Positions 42,497 through 50,979 of a stretch of DNA of 64,000 nt are shown here, piece after piece (the first letter of the stretch is position 1; the number at the start of each line of letters is the position of its first letter). The notes beneath the pieces were generated by a model. It did not search any database and was not told where the DNA came from. It saw only the letters and a list, made by a program, of their open reading frames with translations. The DNA comes from Ruminococcus sp. (lineage in GTDB: Bacteria > Bacillota > Clostridia > Oscillospirales > Ruminococcaceae). The stretch covers positions 1-64,000 of the forward strand of contig JAFXVT010000042.1 in the NCBI GenBank assembly GCA_017534835.1, read 5' to 3'. Both the position numbers and the translations under genes were made by a program.

Positions 42497-43186
42497 ATGA
42501 AAAAGATACTGACCGCTGAGGACGACAGGGAGATAAACCGCCTGATATGCGAATTCCTGTCCTCGCAGGGCTATGAGACGCTCTCAGCGCTGAACGGGCT
42601 CGATGCCGTCCGCATCGTCCGCGAGGAGGAGGGCCTCTCACTGCTGATACTCGACCTGATGCTCCCTTTCCGAAGCGGAGATATGGTGCTGCAAAGGATA
42701 CGCGAATTTTCGGATATACCGGTGATAGTCGTGTCCGCGAAGAGCGATACGCGCTCAAAGATAGACCTGATACGAATGGGCGCGGACGATTACATAACGA
42801 AGCCGTTCGACCTCGATGAACTGCTCGTGCGCGTGGAGGCTGTGCTGCGGAGATACAGCGGAGGAGCCGGAAAAGTACCGGAAAAGAAGGTGCTGACCCA
42901 CAAGGACCTGACACTCGATGTCACAGCCGGTACAGCGGAGGTCTTCGGTGTGCCGCTCGCTCTCACGGGCAAGGAGTTCGCTATACTTGAGCTTATGCTC
43001 GGAAATCCGGCAAAGCTGTGGTCGAAGGCGAACCTGTTCGAGAGCGTGTGGGGCGAGGATTATCTCGGCGATGACAGCACTGTGAAGGTGCATATGAGCA
43101 ATATCCGCACTAAGCTGAAAAAGCTCGACCCGGACAGCGAATACATCGAAACGGTCTGGGGAATGGGCTACCGTCTCGTGAATTAA
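42497..43186 (+). CDS. OmpR-family response regulator
   Basis: 229 residues. Receiver domain with acidic pocket AEDD, phospho-acceptor Asp in LLILDLMLPF, Thr/Ser in VVSAKSD, and Lys in DDYITKPFD. The C-terminal winged helix (about 130-229) has LTLDVTAGTAEVFG, LTGKEFAILELML, and DDSTVKVHMSNIRTKLKK. It works with the histidine kinase encoded at 44871, separated by the ABC transporter it presumably controls. SD cggaggtg. Downstream direct repeats look like its own binding sites. Confidence 0.94.
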   Translation: MKKILTAEDDREINRLICEFLSSQGYETLSALNGLDAVRIVREEEGLSLLILDLMLPFRSGDMVLQRIREFSDIPVIVVSAKSDTRSKIDLIRMGADDYITKPFDLDELLVRVEAVLRRYSGGAGKVPEKKVLTHKDLTLDVTAGTAEVFGVPLALTGKEFAILELMLGNPAKLWSKANLFESVWGEDYLGDDSTVKVHMSNIRTKLKKLDPDSEYIETVWGMGYRLVN

Positions 43187-43237
43187 CGGATTCTTTACCC
43201 TTTGCTTAACCTTTTCTTAACAATTGCCTGATAGAAT
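43183..43237 (+). promoter_or_regulatory. response-regulator-type direct repeats before the ABC transporter
   Basis: TTAACG (43183), TTTACC (43194), TTAACC (43206) and TTAACA (43217) are spaced 11, 12 and 11 bases, one helical turn each. A -10-like TAGAAT follows at 43232-43237 with no matching -35. This is the layout of OmpR/PhoB-type activated promoters. Confidence 0.6.
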
Positions 43238-43268
43238 GGGGATAACGAAAACGAAAGGGGGCGGCGCT

Positions 43269-44183
43269 ATGACAAACAGCGCTATTACCGTGAGGGGTCT
43301 TTCAAAGTCCTACCGCCGCAAGGAGGTGCTTCACGATTTCAGCCTGACCGTTGAACGCGGACATATCTGCGGACTTATCGGCCCCAACGGAGCAGGCAAG
43401 ACCACGATAATGAAGATAATGGCTGGAATGATGTTCCAGACGAGCGGAGAGCTCGGATTCTTCGGAAGCTCCGAGAATCTTGATGATTCCCGCGCAAGAA
43501 TGAGCTTTATGATCGAACAGCCATTGATAGCGAAATCGATGACAGCGAGGGAAAATCTCGAATATATCCGCTATCTGCGCGGCTATCCCGATGCGAAGCG
43601 TATAGATGAGATACTTGACATTGTCGGACTTGCTGACACCGGAAGAAAACGTGCAGGCAGATTCTCGCTCGGTATGAAGCAGAGGCTCGGGATCGGTATG
43701 GCGCTTCTTCCGAAACCGGAGATAATGGTGCTTGACGAGCCTGTGAACGGTCTCGACCCCGAGGGCATAGTGGAGGTGCGTCAGCTCATAAGGCGCTTGC
43801 AGGAGGAATGGGGCGTGACCGTCCTTATCTCAAGTCATCTGCTGTCGGAATTATCTGAACTCTGCACCGATTTCTCTATCATCAGTCACGGAAACCTCAT
43901 CGAGAACCTGAGCCGTGAGGAACTGCTCGTCAAATGCAGAAACCATATAGCTCTGCGGACGGATGACATCGACCGCACTGCGGCTGTCCTCGAGGATAGG
44001 CTGTCCATAGCCGATTACAAGGTCGTTCACGGCGAGGAGATACACATATTTGAACAGCTCGGAGAGATACGCCGTATCTCAAAAACTCTCACCGACAGCG
44101 GTCTCATAATAACGAAGCTGAATGAAGAGGGGCAGAATCTCGAAGAATACTATCTCGAAAAGGTAGGTGGCAGGAATGAATAA
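43269..44183 (+). CDS. ABC transporter ATP-binding protein
   Basis: 304 residues from the ATG at 43269 with a gaaaggggg SD. Walker A GLIGPNGAGKTTIMK, signature FSLGMKQRLGIGMAL, Walker B EIMVLDEPVNGLDP, H-loop ISSHLLSEL. The C-terminal 90 residues are the tail typical of drug or lantibiotic exporters (BcrA/NatA/YtrB-like). It partners with the membrane protein encoded next (8-base overlap). Substrate unknown; peptide antibiotic resistance is a common role for such two-component-linked pairs. Confidence 0.93.
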   Translation: MTNSAITVRGLSKSYRRKEVLHDFSLTVERGHICGLIGPNGAGKTTIMKIMAGMMFQTSGELGFFGSSENLDDSRARMSFMIEQPLIAKSMTARENLEYIRYLRGYPDAKRIDEILDIVGLADTGRKRAGRFSLGMKQRLGIGMALLPKPEIMVLDEPVNGLDPEGIVEVRQLIRRLQEEWGVTVLISSHLLSELSELCTDFSIISHGNLIENLSREELLVKCRNHIALRTDDIDRTAAVLEDRLSIADYKVVHGEEIHIFEQLGEIRRISKTLTDSGLIITKLNEEGQNLEEYYLEKVGGRNE

Positions 44184-44853
44184 CATTATCAGATCGCAGT
44201 TATTTCTGTGCAAAAGGAGTAAACTGTTCTTTATCATATGCTTTATGATACCGTTATGCTTCACCTACGCCGTGCTTTCATTCAACGACAGTATTCCGGC
44301 AGTTTTTGATCAGTGTGCATATATTTCAATGTTTACCATTCTGTTTGTGCCGGTGTTAGTGATCTCATTCAGCTATTATGAGCATATACAGATGTATGAG
44401 ATAATGTCCGGCATTAGTATACACAAGCTTATGCTCGGCAAGGCAGTTGTCTATCTTTCGTTCACAACGCTGTTTCTTGTCGTTATGTCAGTTATGTGCC
44501 TTATCTTCGACAGGAGCGGCGAAATGCAGTACAGACTGCTGGTGTTCTGGATAATCTGTCTGCGCGCAACACTGTGCATAGTTTTCCTCAGTCCGTTATT
44601 AAAGGAAGGCACGTTCGCACCAATATTCACCGCTATGCTTCCGATTGCATTTGATGATGATACCGAGGCGCTGCTGCACTCTCCGGTATCATATCTCGCA
44701 TTCGGACAGTGCAGGCTGCTCGGACAGACGGCACATGACGATCCGCTCATAAAGGTCGGAGCTACGGCTGTCGCGGCCTGTGTGATATACTATTTCATCG
44801 GCTGTCTGACGCTGAAGAAAAAGTTTCAGCTTGAACCGAGTAAAATATTATGA
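44176..44853 (+). CDS. ABC-2 type permease subunit
   Basis: 225 residues from the ATG at 44176, inside the end of the ATPase gene; aggtgg/caggaa lies before it. Six hydrophobic segments, for example LFFIICFMIPLCFTYAVL, FTILFVPVLVISFSYY, and VVYLSFTTLFLVVMSVMCLI, with a basic C-terminal tail. The size and layout fit a small ABC-2 permease paired with the preceding ATPase. It overlaps the frame of the sensor kinase leader by 4 bases, so the genes form one tight unit. Confidence 0.85.
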   Translation: MNNIIRSQLFLCKRSKLFFIICFMIPLCFTYAVLSFNDSIPAVFDQCAYISMFTILFVPVLVISFSYYEHIQMYEIMSGISIHKLMLGKAVVYLSFTTLFLVVMSVMCLIFDRSGEMQYRLLVFWIICLRATLCIVFLSPLLKEGTFAPIFTAMLPIAFDDDTEALLHSPVSYLAFGQCRLLGQTAHDDPLIKVGATAVAACVIYYFIGCLTLKKKFQLEPSKIL

Positions 44854-44870
44854 TAAAGGAGGTGCACGCT

Positions 44871-45767
44871 ATGGAAATTCTGCTTGGAACAGTCTGCGTG
44901 TGCCTCTTTGTCATTTTAGCGGTGGTGCTGTGGAAATACATCTCGATGAAGCTGAATATCCGCCATTTCTCGCGCGAGCTCGAAAAGATGAAGGACAGCG
45001 GCTACAGGCAGCCGGTAAAGGTCTCGGATTTTGACAGGGACATCGTTGAGCTTGCCGTAAAGGTGAACGAGCATACCGACATTCAGCGCCGTCTCGGAGC
45101 GGAGTATGAGAAGAGCAAAAAGCAGCTCGGCACTGTCATTTCCGGTATCTCCCACGATTTCCGCACACCGCTGACCGCCTCGCTCGGCTACTTGCAGATG
45201 ATAGAGAAAAGCGGTGAGCTGTCTGGGAAAAATGCGGAATATCTCGCAGTCGCAATGCAGAAGAACAGATGCCTGAAGGAGCTTTCGGACGAGTTCTTCG
45301 AGCTTACGAAGATAGAGAACGGCGGCGAGGAGCCGGACATTTCCGAGGTGAACCTCAGCAACGTCCTCACAGAAGCTCTGCTTGAGCAGCACAGCTGGAT
45401 AGCTCAGAGAAACATATCCGCCGGGATAGAAGTCGCGGACGGTATCGTTATCCGGACCGACCGCCGGTATCTCACGCGGATACTTGACAACCTGATGTCG
45501 AATGCACAGAAATACGCCGCCGACAGCTTCAGCGCGGTGCTGGAGCGCGACGGTGATCGGATAAGGCTGCGTGTATCGAATACTCTTGAGGACGCAGAGG
45601 CAGTCGATGCGGACAGAGTTTTTGAGCCGTTCTACCGTATGGACGCGCGTACAGCCGGCGGTTCCGGACTTGGGCTGTATGTGGTGAAGCTGCTGTGTGA
45701 AAGGCTCGGCTGGAATGTGAGTGCAAGTATCAGCAGCGATGTGTTTACTGTTGAAATATTGATATGA
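44871..45767 (+). CDS. sensor histidine kinase
   Basis: 298 residues from the ATG at 44871, 8 bases after aaggaggt. One N-terminal transmembrane helix (about 3-24), then HAMP-like helical sequence. The DHp motif reads GISHDFRTPLTASLGYL (phospho-His at about 93) and the ATPase domain has LDNLMSNAQKYA (N box), EPFYRMD (F box), and GGSGLGLYVVK (G box). There is no extracellular sensor domain, as in intramembrane-sensing kinases that often get their cue from a partner ABC transporter. Confidence 0.93.
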   Translation: MEILLGTVCVCLFVILAVVLWKYISMKLNIRHFSRELEKMKDSGYRQPVKVSDFDRDIVELAVKVNEHTDIQRRLGAEYEKSKKQLGTVISGISHDFRTPLTASLGYLQMIEKSGELSGKNAEYLAVAMQKNRCLKELSDEFFELTKIENGGEEPDISEVNLSNVLTEALLEQHSWIAQRNISAGIEVADGIVIRTDRRYLTRILDNLMSNAQKYAADSFSAVLERDGDRIRLRVSNTLEDAEAVDADRVFEPFYRMDARTAGGSGLGLYVVKLLCERLGWNVSASISSDVFTVEILI

Positions 45768-45819
45768 GGCAGTACCGAAAGCGGGTATCTTCTATGACGG
45801 GGAGCAGGCAAAAGTGTCA

Positions 45820-45848
45820 TTGACAATTTTAGTGAAATGAATTATAAT
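45820..45848 (+). promoter_or_regulatory. promoter of the ABC exporter gene
   Basis: Consensus TTGACA (45820-45825) and TATAAT (45843-45848), 17-bp spacer. Confidence 0.85.
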
Positions 45849-45887
45849 TGTAGATGAAACAATTGTTAAAAGAATGGAGTGATCGCA

Positions 45888-47750
45888 ATGCCGCCACCGA
45901 ATGGAAGACTCGGTCCCGGATACCTGACCGATGAGGAAAAAAAGAACCGTCCCAAGGTCACGAAGGGGCTGATAAAGCGCATATTCTCTTATCTCAAGCC
46001 ATACAGGCTACAGCTCGTATTCGTGCTTGCGGCGATACTCTGCTCGGCTGTCCTGACTCTGCTGCCGTCAGTGCTGACGGGAAGGATAATCGACGACGGA
46101 CTCATCGCCCAGAATATGCGTGCGCTCATATTCTATATCCTGCTCTCGTTCGGAGTGACGCTGCTTGCGAACCTGATCGGTATTCTTGAAAGCTACCTCA
46201 ACACGTGGATAGCTCAGCATATCACATTCGATATGCGCAACACGATGTATGCGCACCTGCAAAAGATGTCGATGCGCTTCTTCACAACGAACAATCAGGG
46301 CGACATCATCACGCGAATGACGAGCGATATTTCCGGAGTTCAGCAGATAATCACGAGCACACTGACAAGCATAATCTCGAACGCTATAACGCTTACAGTC
46401 GCGCTTATACTGATGTTCAGCGAGAACTGGAAGCTTGCACTTGTGGGGATAGCCGTTGTACCGCTGTTTGTGCTGCCGACCAGAAGCGCAGGCAAGCGCC
46501 GCTGGTCGATAACAAAGCGATCGCAGGAGGCGAGCGACGAGATAAACGGCATCCTCAACGAAACGCTCTCCGTCAGCGGACAGCTCCTTGTAAAGCAGTT
46601 CAGTATGGAGAAGCGCGAATACGACCACTACGAGAGCGTGAACCGCCGTATGATAGGTCTCAACATCAAGGAGAGCATGGCTGGAAGATGGTTCCGTATG
46701 GCGCTCGGAACATTTACAAGTATCGGTCCTATGCTGATATATCTTGTCGGCGGTATCATAATGATGCGTTTCGATAAGACTATAACCGTCGGACAGATAA
46801 GCGTTCTCGTTGCACTTCTCGGCAAGATGTATATGCCCGTGAATCAGCTCCTCAACATACAGGTAGACTGGATACGCTCAATGGCGATGTTCACACGTAT
46901 CTTCGACTATTACGATATGAAGCCCGAGATAGAGAACGCTCCCGGCGCGATAATTCCCGATTCTGCCGGCGGAGAGGTGGAGTTCCGCAATGTCCGCTTC
47001 TACTACGACCCCGAGCGTGAGATACTCCATGACATCAGCTTCACGCTCAGCAAGGGCAAGTGTATAGCGATCGTCGGACCGTCAGGCTCGGGCAAGAGCA
47101 CGCTCATCAATCTTATCCCGAGATTTTATGACGTCATCGAGGGCAGCGTGCTGTTCGACGGAAAGGACGTCCGCGAGCTCGACCTCGGTTTCCTGCGTGA
47201 GAATATCGGTATCGTGAGTCAGGAGACCTACCTGTTCAACGGAACGATACGTGACAATCTGCTTTATGCAAAGCCTGACGCGACAGAGGCGGAGCTCATC
47301 GAAGCCTGCAAGAGAGCGAATATCTACGACTTCATCGAGAAGCAGGATACAGGGCTCGACACCATCGTCGGCAACCGCGGTCTGAAGCTCTCAGGCGGCG
47401 AAAAACAGCGTATTTCAATTGCAAGGATACTTCTCAAGGACCCTGCGCTGATGATATTCGACGAAGCTACCTCTGCTCTCGATTCGATCTCTGAGCAGAA
47501 GATACAGGACGCTATCGAGCCGCTCATCGAATCGCGTACAAGCATACTCATCGCGCACCGTCTGTCAACGATACTTGCCGCTGACGAGATACTCGTCATC
47601 AAGGACGGCGAGATAGCAGAGCGCGGTACGCACAAGGAGCTCGTCGGAGCAGGCGGAGTTTACGCGCAGCTCTACGAAACTCAGTTCAGCAAAGCAACAG
47701 AGCATACACAGCCGGATTTCACCTATTCAGAGGGAGAATCCGAGATATGA
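45888..47750 (+). CDS. ABC exporter, fused membrane and ATPase domains
   Basis: 620 residues from the ATG at 45888 with an atggagtg SD. Type IV exporter half-transporter: six transmembrane helices (about 35-320), for example LQLVFVLAAILCSAVLTLLP, then an ATPase domain. Walker A IVGPSGSGKSTL, Q-loop VSQETYLF, signature LKLSGGEKQRISIARILL, Walker B LMIFDEATSALD, and H-loop LIAHRLST. It is MdlB/BmrA-like and expected to homodimerise, since no partner gene is adjacent. Lipid or multidrug export is likely. Two terminators follow. Confidence 0.94.
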   Translation: MPPPNGRLGPGYLTDEEKKNRPKVTKGLIKRIFSYLKPYRLQLVFVLAAILCSAVLTLLPSVLTGRIIDDGLIAQNMRALIFYILLSFGVTLLANLIGILESYLNTWIAQHITFDMRNTMYAHLQKMSMRFFTTNNQGDIITRMTSDISGVQQIITSTLTSIISNAITLTVALILMFSENWKLALVGIAVVPLFVLPTRSAGKRRWSITKRSQEASDEINGILNETLSVSGQLLVKQFSMEKREYDHYESVNRRMIGLNIKESMAGRWFRMALGTFTSIGPMLIYLVGGIIMMRFDKTITVGQISVLVALLGKMYMPVNQLLNIQVDWIRSMAMFTRIFDYYDMKPEIENAPGAIIPDSAGGEVEFRNVRFYYDPEREILHDISFTLSKGKCIAIVGPSGSGKSTLINLIPRFYDVIEGSVLFDGKDVRELDLGFLRENIGIVSQETYLFNGTIRDNLLYAKPDATEAELIEACKRANIYDFIEKQDTGLDTIVGNRGLKLSGGEKQRISIARILLKDPALMIFDEATSALDSISEQKIQDAIEPLIESRTSILIAHRLSTILAADEILVIKDGEIAERGTHKELVGAGGVYAQLYETQFSKATEHTQPDFTYSEGESEI

Positions 47751-47755
47751 GCACA

Positions 47756-47785
47756 AGCGGCTGAGGGGCGTCCCCTCAGCCGCTT
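47756..47785 (+). terminator. first terminator after the ABC exporter
   Basis: AGCGGCTGAGGGG-CGT-CCCCTCAGCCGCT: 13-bp perfect stem, 3-base loop, followed by a short T stretch (TTCG). Confidence 0.8.
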
Positions 47786-47788
47786 TCG

Positions 47789-47832
47789 TGGGTCACTGAA
47801 GCAGATACGATGCTTGGTGACCCATATTTTTC
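47789..47832 (+). terminator. second terminator after the ABC exporter
   Basis: TGGGTCAC (47789-47796) and GTGACCCA (47817-47824) with an inner GAAGCA/TGCTT stem, followed by TATTTTTC. Confidence 0.8.
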
Positions 47833-47917
47833 ATTTAGGGCAGCACACTGGCAAGCTGACGCTTTTAGTATTGTGTTTCATCAGGGTAACAAATGAGAAA
47901 CTCCGAGCTTTTTATGA

Positions 47918-47939
47918 TATAATATACTAAGTCGATAGG
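47918..47939 (+). promoter_or_regulatory. nifS-iscU promoter with Rrf2-like operator motif
   Basis: TATAAT (47918-47923) without a good -35. It is followed at once by TACTAAGTCGATAGG (47925-47939), which matches TACTTTGTCAATAGG over the metY promoter at 12 of 15 positions. The place over the transcription start and the target genes (cysteine desulfurase, Fe-S scaffold) suggest repression by an IscR/CymR-like Rrf2 protein (inference). Confidence 0.55.
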
Positions 47940-47972
47940 AAATATCTATTTAATAAGTTTGGAGGCTTACCG

Positions 47973-49163
47973 ATGGATAAACGTTTCATATATGCCGATA
48001 ATGCCGCAACTACGGCTGTTTCGGAGGAGGTGCTCGCTGCGATGCTGCCTCATTTCCGTGAGGGCTACGGCAATGCTTCGAGCATTTATAAGCTCGGACG
48101 CGATGCACAGCGCGCTGTTGAGGACGCACGGGAGAAGGTAGCAAAGGCTCTCGGAGCTGATACGCGCGAGATATTCTTCACAAGCTGCGGCTCTGAGTCT
48201 GATAACTGGGCGATAAAGGGCACTGCTGAGCTTATGGCGAAGAAGGGAAAGAAGCACATCATCACATCAGTTTTCGAGCATCACGCTGTTCTGCATACGA
48301 CCCAATACCTCGAAAAAAAGGGATTTGAGGTCACATATATCCCAGTCAGCGACAAGGGGCTCATCGACCCCGAGGACGTGAAAAATGCTATCCGCGAGGA
48401 TACAGCTCTCGTCACGATAATGTATGCGAACAACGAGATAGGCACTATCCAGCCCATTGACGAGATAGCTGCTATATGCCATGAAAAGGGCGTACTTTTC
48501 CACACTGACGCTGTACAGGCTGTCGGGCACATTGAAATCGATGTACACAAGCAGGGGATAGATATGCTTTCTCTCTCCGGTCACAAGATACACGCTCAGA
48601 AGGGTATCGGCGCCCTCTATGTCCGCAAGGGCATAGCTCTTCCGAATCTTATACACGGCGGCGGACAGGAGCGCGGAAAGCGTGCCGGCACCGAAAATGT
48701 TCCTGCGATAGTCGGTCTCGGCACAGCTATCGAAGCTGCAACACGCGATATCGCAGGCAAAAATGCTGTTATCACACCTCGCAGGAACAGGCTCATCGAT
48801 GGCATATTAAAGCTCCCGTACACACGTCTTAACGGTGACAGGGACAAGCGTCTCGCAGGAAACCTGAATATTTCCATTGAGGGCATCGAGGGTGAATCTC
48901 TCCTGCTTATGCTCGATATGAACGGTATCTGCGCATCTTCCGGCTCAGCCTGCACATCAGGCTCGCTCGACCCGTCACACGTACTTCTTGCGCTCGGACT
49001 CCGCCACGAGGTAGCTCACGGTTCGATGAGGCTTTCGATAGAGGAGGACGTCACAGATGAGGACGTTGATTACATTCTCGAGGTCGTACCCCGTGTTGTA
49101 GAGCGTCTGCGTGATATGTCACCGGTATGGGAAAAGATGATGAAGGGCGAAAAATACGAATAA
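47973..49163 (+). CDS. nifS: cysteine desulfurase, NifS/IscS type
   Basis: 396 residues. PLP enzyme taking sulfur from cysteine for Fe-S clusters. It opens with [14 protein letters not shown]. The PLP lysine is in [14 protein letters not shown] and the persulfide-carrying cysteine in [16 protein letters not shown], on the long flexible loop of the IscS/NifS class. [12 protein letters not shown] and the [10 protein letters not shown] motif are intact. SD ggagg. It is followed 12 bases later by the scaffold gene, a minimal ISC pair typical of Clostridia. Confidence 0.96.
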   Translation: MDKRFIYADNAATTAVSEEVLAAMLPHFREGYGNASSIYKLGRDAQRAVEDAREKVAKALGADTREIFFTSCGSESDNWAIKGTAELMAKKGKKHIITSVFEHHAVLHTTQYLEKKGFEVTYIPVSDKGLIDPEDVKNAIREDTALVTIMYANNEIGTIQPIDEIAAICHEKGVLFHTDAVQAVGHIEIDVHKQGIDMLSLSGHKIHAQKGIGALYVRKGIALPNLIHGGGQERGKRAGTENVPAIVGLGTAIEAATRDIAGKNAVITPRRNRLIDGILKLPYTRLNGDRDKRLAGNLNISIEGIEGESLLLMLDMNGICASSGSACTSGSLDPSHVLLALGLRHEVAHGSMRLSIEEDVTDEDVDYILEVVPRVVERLRDMSPVWEKMMKGEKYE

Positions 49164-49175
49164 AGGAGAATAATT

Positions 49176-49592
49176 ATGCTTTACAGTGAAAAGGTCCTCG
49201 ACCATTTTTCAAATCCGCGCAACGTCGGCGAGATAGAGGACGCTGACGGTGTCGGCGAGATAGGCAATGCCAAATGCGGCGATATAATGAAGATGTACCT
49301 GAAAATAGACGACAATGTCATAACTGACGCCAAGTTCAAGACCTTCGGCTGCGGAGCGGCAGTTGCTACATCGTCAATGGCGACAGAGCTCATCAAGGGC
49401 AAGTCGATAGACGATGCGCTCAAGCTCACGAATCAGGCTGTAGTCGAGGCACTCGACGGACTTCCGGCGGTCAAGGTACACTGCTCAGTTCTCGCAGAGC
49501 AGGCAGTACGCTCGGCGCTTTCGGATTATTACACACGTCAGGGGATAGACCCTGTACCGATAGTCGGTGAAATAAAAGAGCCGGAGGAATGA
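49176..49592 (+). CDS. iscU: Fe-S cluster scaffold IscU/NifU N-terminal type
   Basis: 138 residues. Fe-S assembly scaffold that receives sulfur from the preceding desulfurase. YSEKVLDHFSNPRNVGEI opens the family. The three cluster cysteines are in GNAKCGD, FGCGAA and VHCSVLAEQA. In NifU/IscU from Clostridia, as here, the C-terminus continues a few residues (VGEIKEPEE). SD aaggag. Confidence 0.95.
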   Translation: MLYSEKVLDHFSNPRNVGEIEDADGVGEIGNAKCGDIMKMYLKIDDNVITDAKFKTFGCGAAVATSSMATELIKGKSIDDALKLTNQAVVEALDGLPAVKVHCSVLAEQAVRSALSDYYTRQGIDPVPIVGEIKEPEE

Positions 49593-49600
49593 CACCTCAA

Positions 49601-49637
49601 AAAAGGCACTCAGCGGAGCTTCCACTGAGTGCCTTTT
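49601..49637. terminator. bidirectional terminator between iscU and the S41 protease gene
   Basis: AAAAGGCACTCAG (49601-49613) and CTGAGTGCCTTTT (49625-49637): 13-bp perfect stem with A and T flanks between convergent genes. Confidence 0.9.
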
Positions 49638-49643
49638 GATTTG

Positions 49644-50807
49644 TTATTCTGATGTCAGAAGTATCTCAACAGCCTTGTTGTACTGTGCATCAACGTTTTC
49701 GTCCTCGTTTTCTACCTGATAATCGGGCGTGAGACCGATACCGTCGTAGCAGTCGGAATTTGCCGTTTTGTATTCGGCAACTGTGAGGATAACAGCACCG
49801 CCGTTATCCATTTCATTCGTCTCCTGAAGCACGCCCTTTCCGTAGGTCTGAGAGCCGACTATAGGAGCCTTTCCGAAGTCTCTGAGAGCAGCTGCGAAGA
49901 GCTCTGCGGCACTTGCTGTGTTCTCATTTACGATAGTCACCATGGGCAGGTCGAGCTCGGAATCGTCGGAGTAGACGATAGTTTCCGTGTGACCGTCCTT
50001 GTATTCTGCCGTTGCGATGATACCCTCGGGAAGGAGGGGGTCGATGCATTCCTGAAGTGCTGTAACGAGACCGCCGCTGTTGTCGCGGAGATCGAATATC
50101 AGCGAAGTTGCGCCGTTTGCGGTGAGCCTTTCAAGTGCAGAGATGAACTGATCGGGGGTATTCTGCTTGAAACCGGTTATCTTGATATATCCTATCTGAC
50201 TTCCGAGCATCTCAGCCTTAACGGTCTTTACCTCGATAGAGCGGCGTATGAATGTGTAATCGTCAGATTTTCCGTCGCGGCGGACGGTGAGAGTTATCGG
50301 AGAACCCTCAGTTCCGCGCATAGCGTCCATACCCTCGCTGAATCCGGCTTCCTTGACGTCGAGACCGTCGATAGCAGTGATAATATCTCCGGTGAGAAGT
50401 CCGGAATCGAAGGCAGGTGAGTCTTCAAGTATCTCGGAAATGCGCATATAACCGCTCGCGTCCTCTGCAAGAGTGAGACCGAGACCGACGAGCTCGCCGG
50501 AGTTCTCATTCTTTTCCGTGAGGTACTCAGCAGCGGTGAGATAGCGTGAATACTTGTCGCCGACTCCCGAAACATAGCCCTTCATAATACCGTCGCTGAG
50601 AGCGCTCTCGTCGATGTCGCCGAAGTAGTTTTCCCGCACATAGCTGTCAAGCACCTGAAGGGAGGTATACTTCTTCGATTTTTCGTTGACGTCCACGACC
50701 TTCCTGTTGAAGCTTTGCAGCGAGAAGAAGGAGGTGAGGATGAAGGTCACAGCCATAGAGACCGCGATAAGGCTCAGCGCAAGTCCAAGGCTTATCTTTT
50801 TATTCAT
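49644..50807 (-). CDS. ctpA: S41 C-terminal processing peptidase (CtpA-like)
   Basis: 387 residues from the ATG at 50807 (caggaag SD); codons further upstream lack an SD. One N-terminal transmembrane helix (SLIAVSMAVTFILTSFF) anchors an extracytoplasmic protease. A PDZ domain spans about 100-185 (GLGLTLAEDASGYMRISEIL...SGLLTGDIITAIDG). The protease part has ITGFKQNTPDQF, FDLRDNSGG, the catalytic Ser in NENTASAAELFA, and the Lys in QTYGKGVLQ. It is expected to process or degrade envelope proteins. It lies after the cell-wall hydrolase gene but is separated from it by a terminator. Confidence 0.94.
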   Translation of the reverse strand: MNKKISLGLALSLIAVSMAVTFILTSFFSLQSFNRKVVDVNEKSKKYTSLQVLDSYVRENYFGDIDESALSDGIMKGYVSGVGDKYSRYLTAAEYLTEKNENSGELVGLGLTLAEDASGYMRISEILEDSPAFDSGLLTGDIITAIDGLDVKEAGFSEGMDAMRGTEGSPITLTVRRDGKSDDYTFIRRSIEVKTVKAEMLGSQIGYIKITGFKQNTPDQFISALERLTANGATSLIFDLRDNSGGLVTALQECIDPLLPEGIIATAEYKDGHTETIVYSDDSELDLPMVTIVNENTASAAELFAAALRDFGKAPIVGSQTYGKGVLQETNEMDNGGAVILTVAEYKTANSDCYDGIGLTPDYQVENEDENVDAQYNKAVEILLTSE

Positions 50808-50887
50808 ATTTATTCTTCCTGTTTGCATAGGCGGACTTTCCGCCCGTTGTGGTTTTTGGCGCAAATGTGCAGTTAATTAGCGGAAAA

Positions 50888-50936
50888 GCAGGCTGCCGAT
50901 ACGTCAACCTGAGTTGATCTACATCTGGCAGCCTGC
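50888..50936 (-). terminator. terminator after the M23 peptidase gene
   Basis: GCAGGCTGCC (50888-50897) and GGCAGCCTGC (50927-50936) form a 10-bp stem with a small inner GTCAAC/GTTGA hairpin; TTTT follows on the minus strand. Confidence 0.8.
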
Positions 50937-50979
50937 GAATCGGCTGTAGCGCTTATGCGCATAGTGTCTGAATGAGTTT

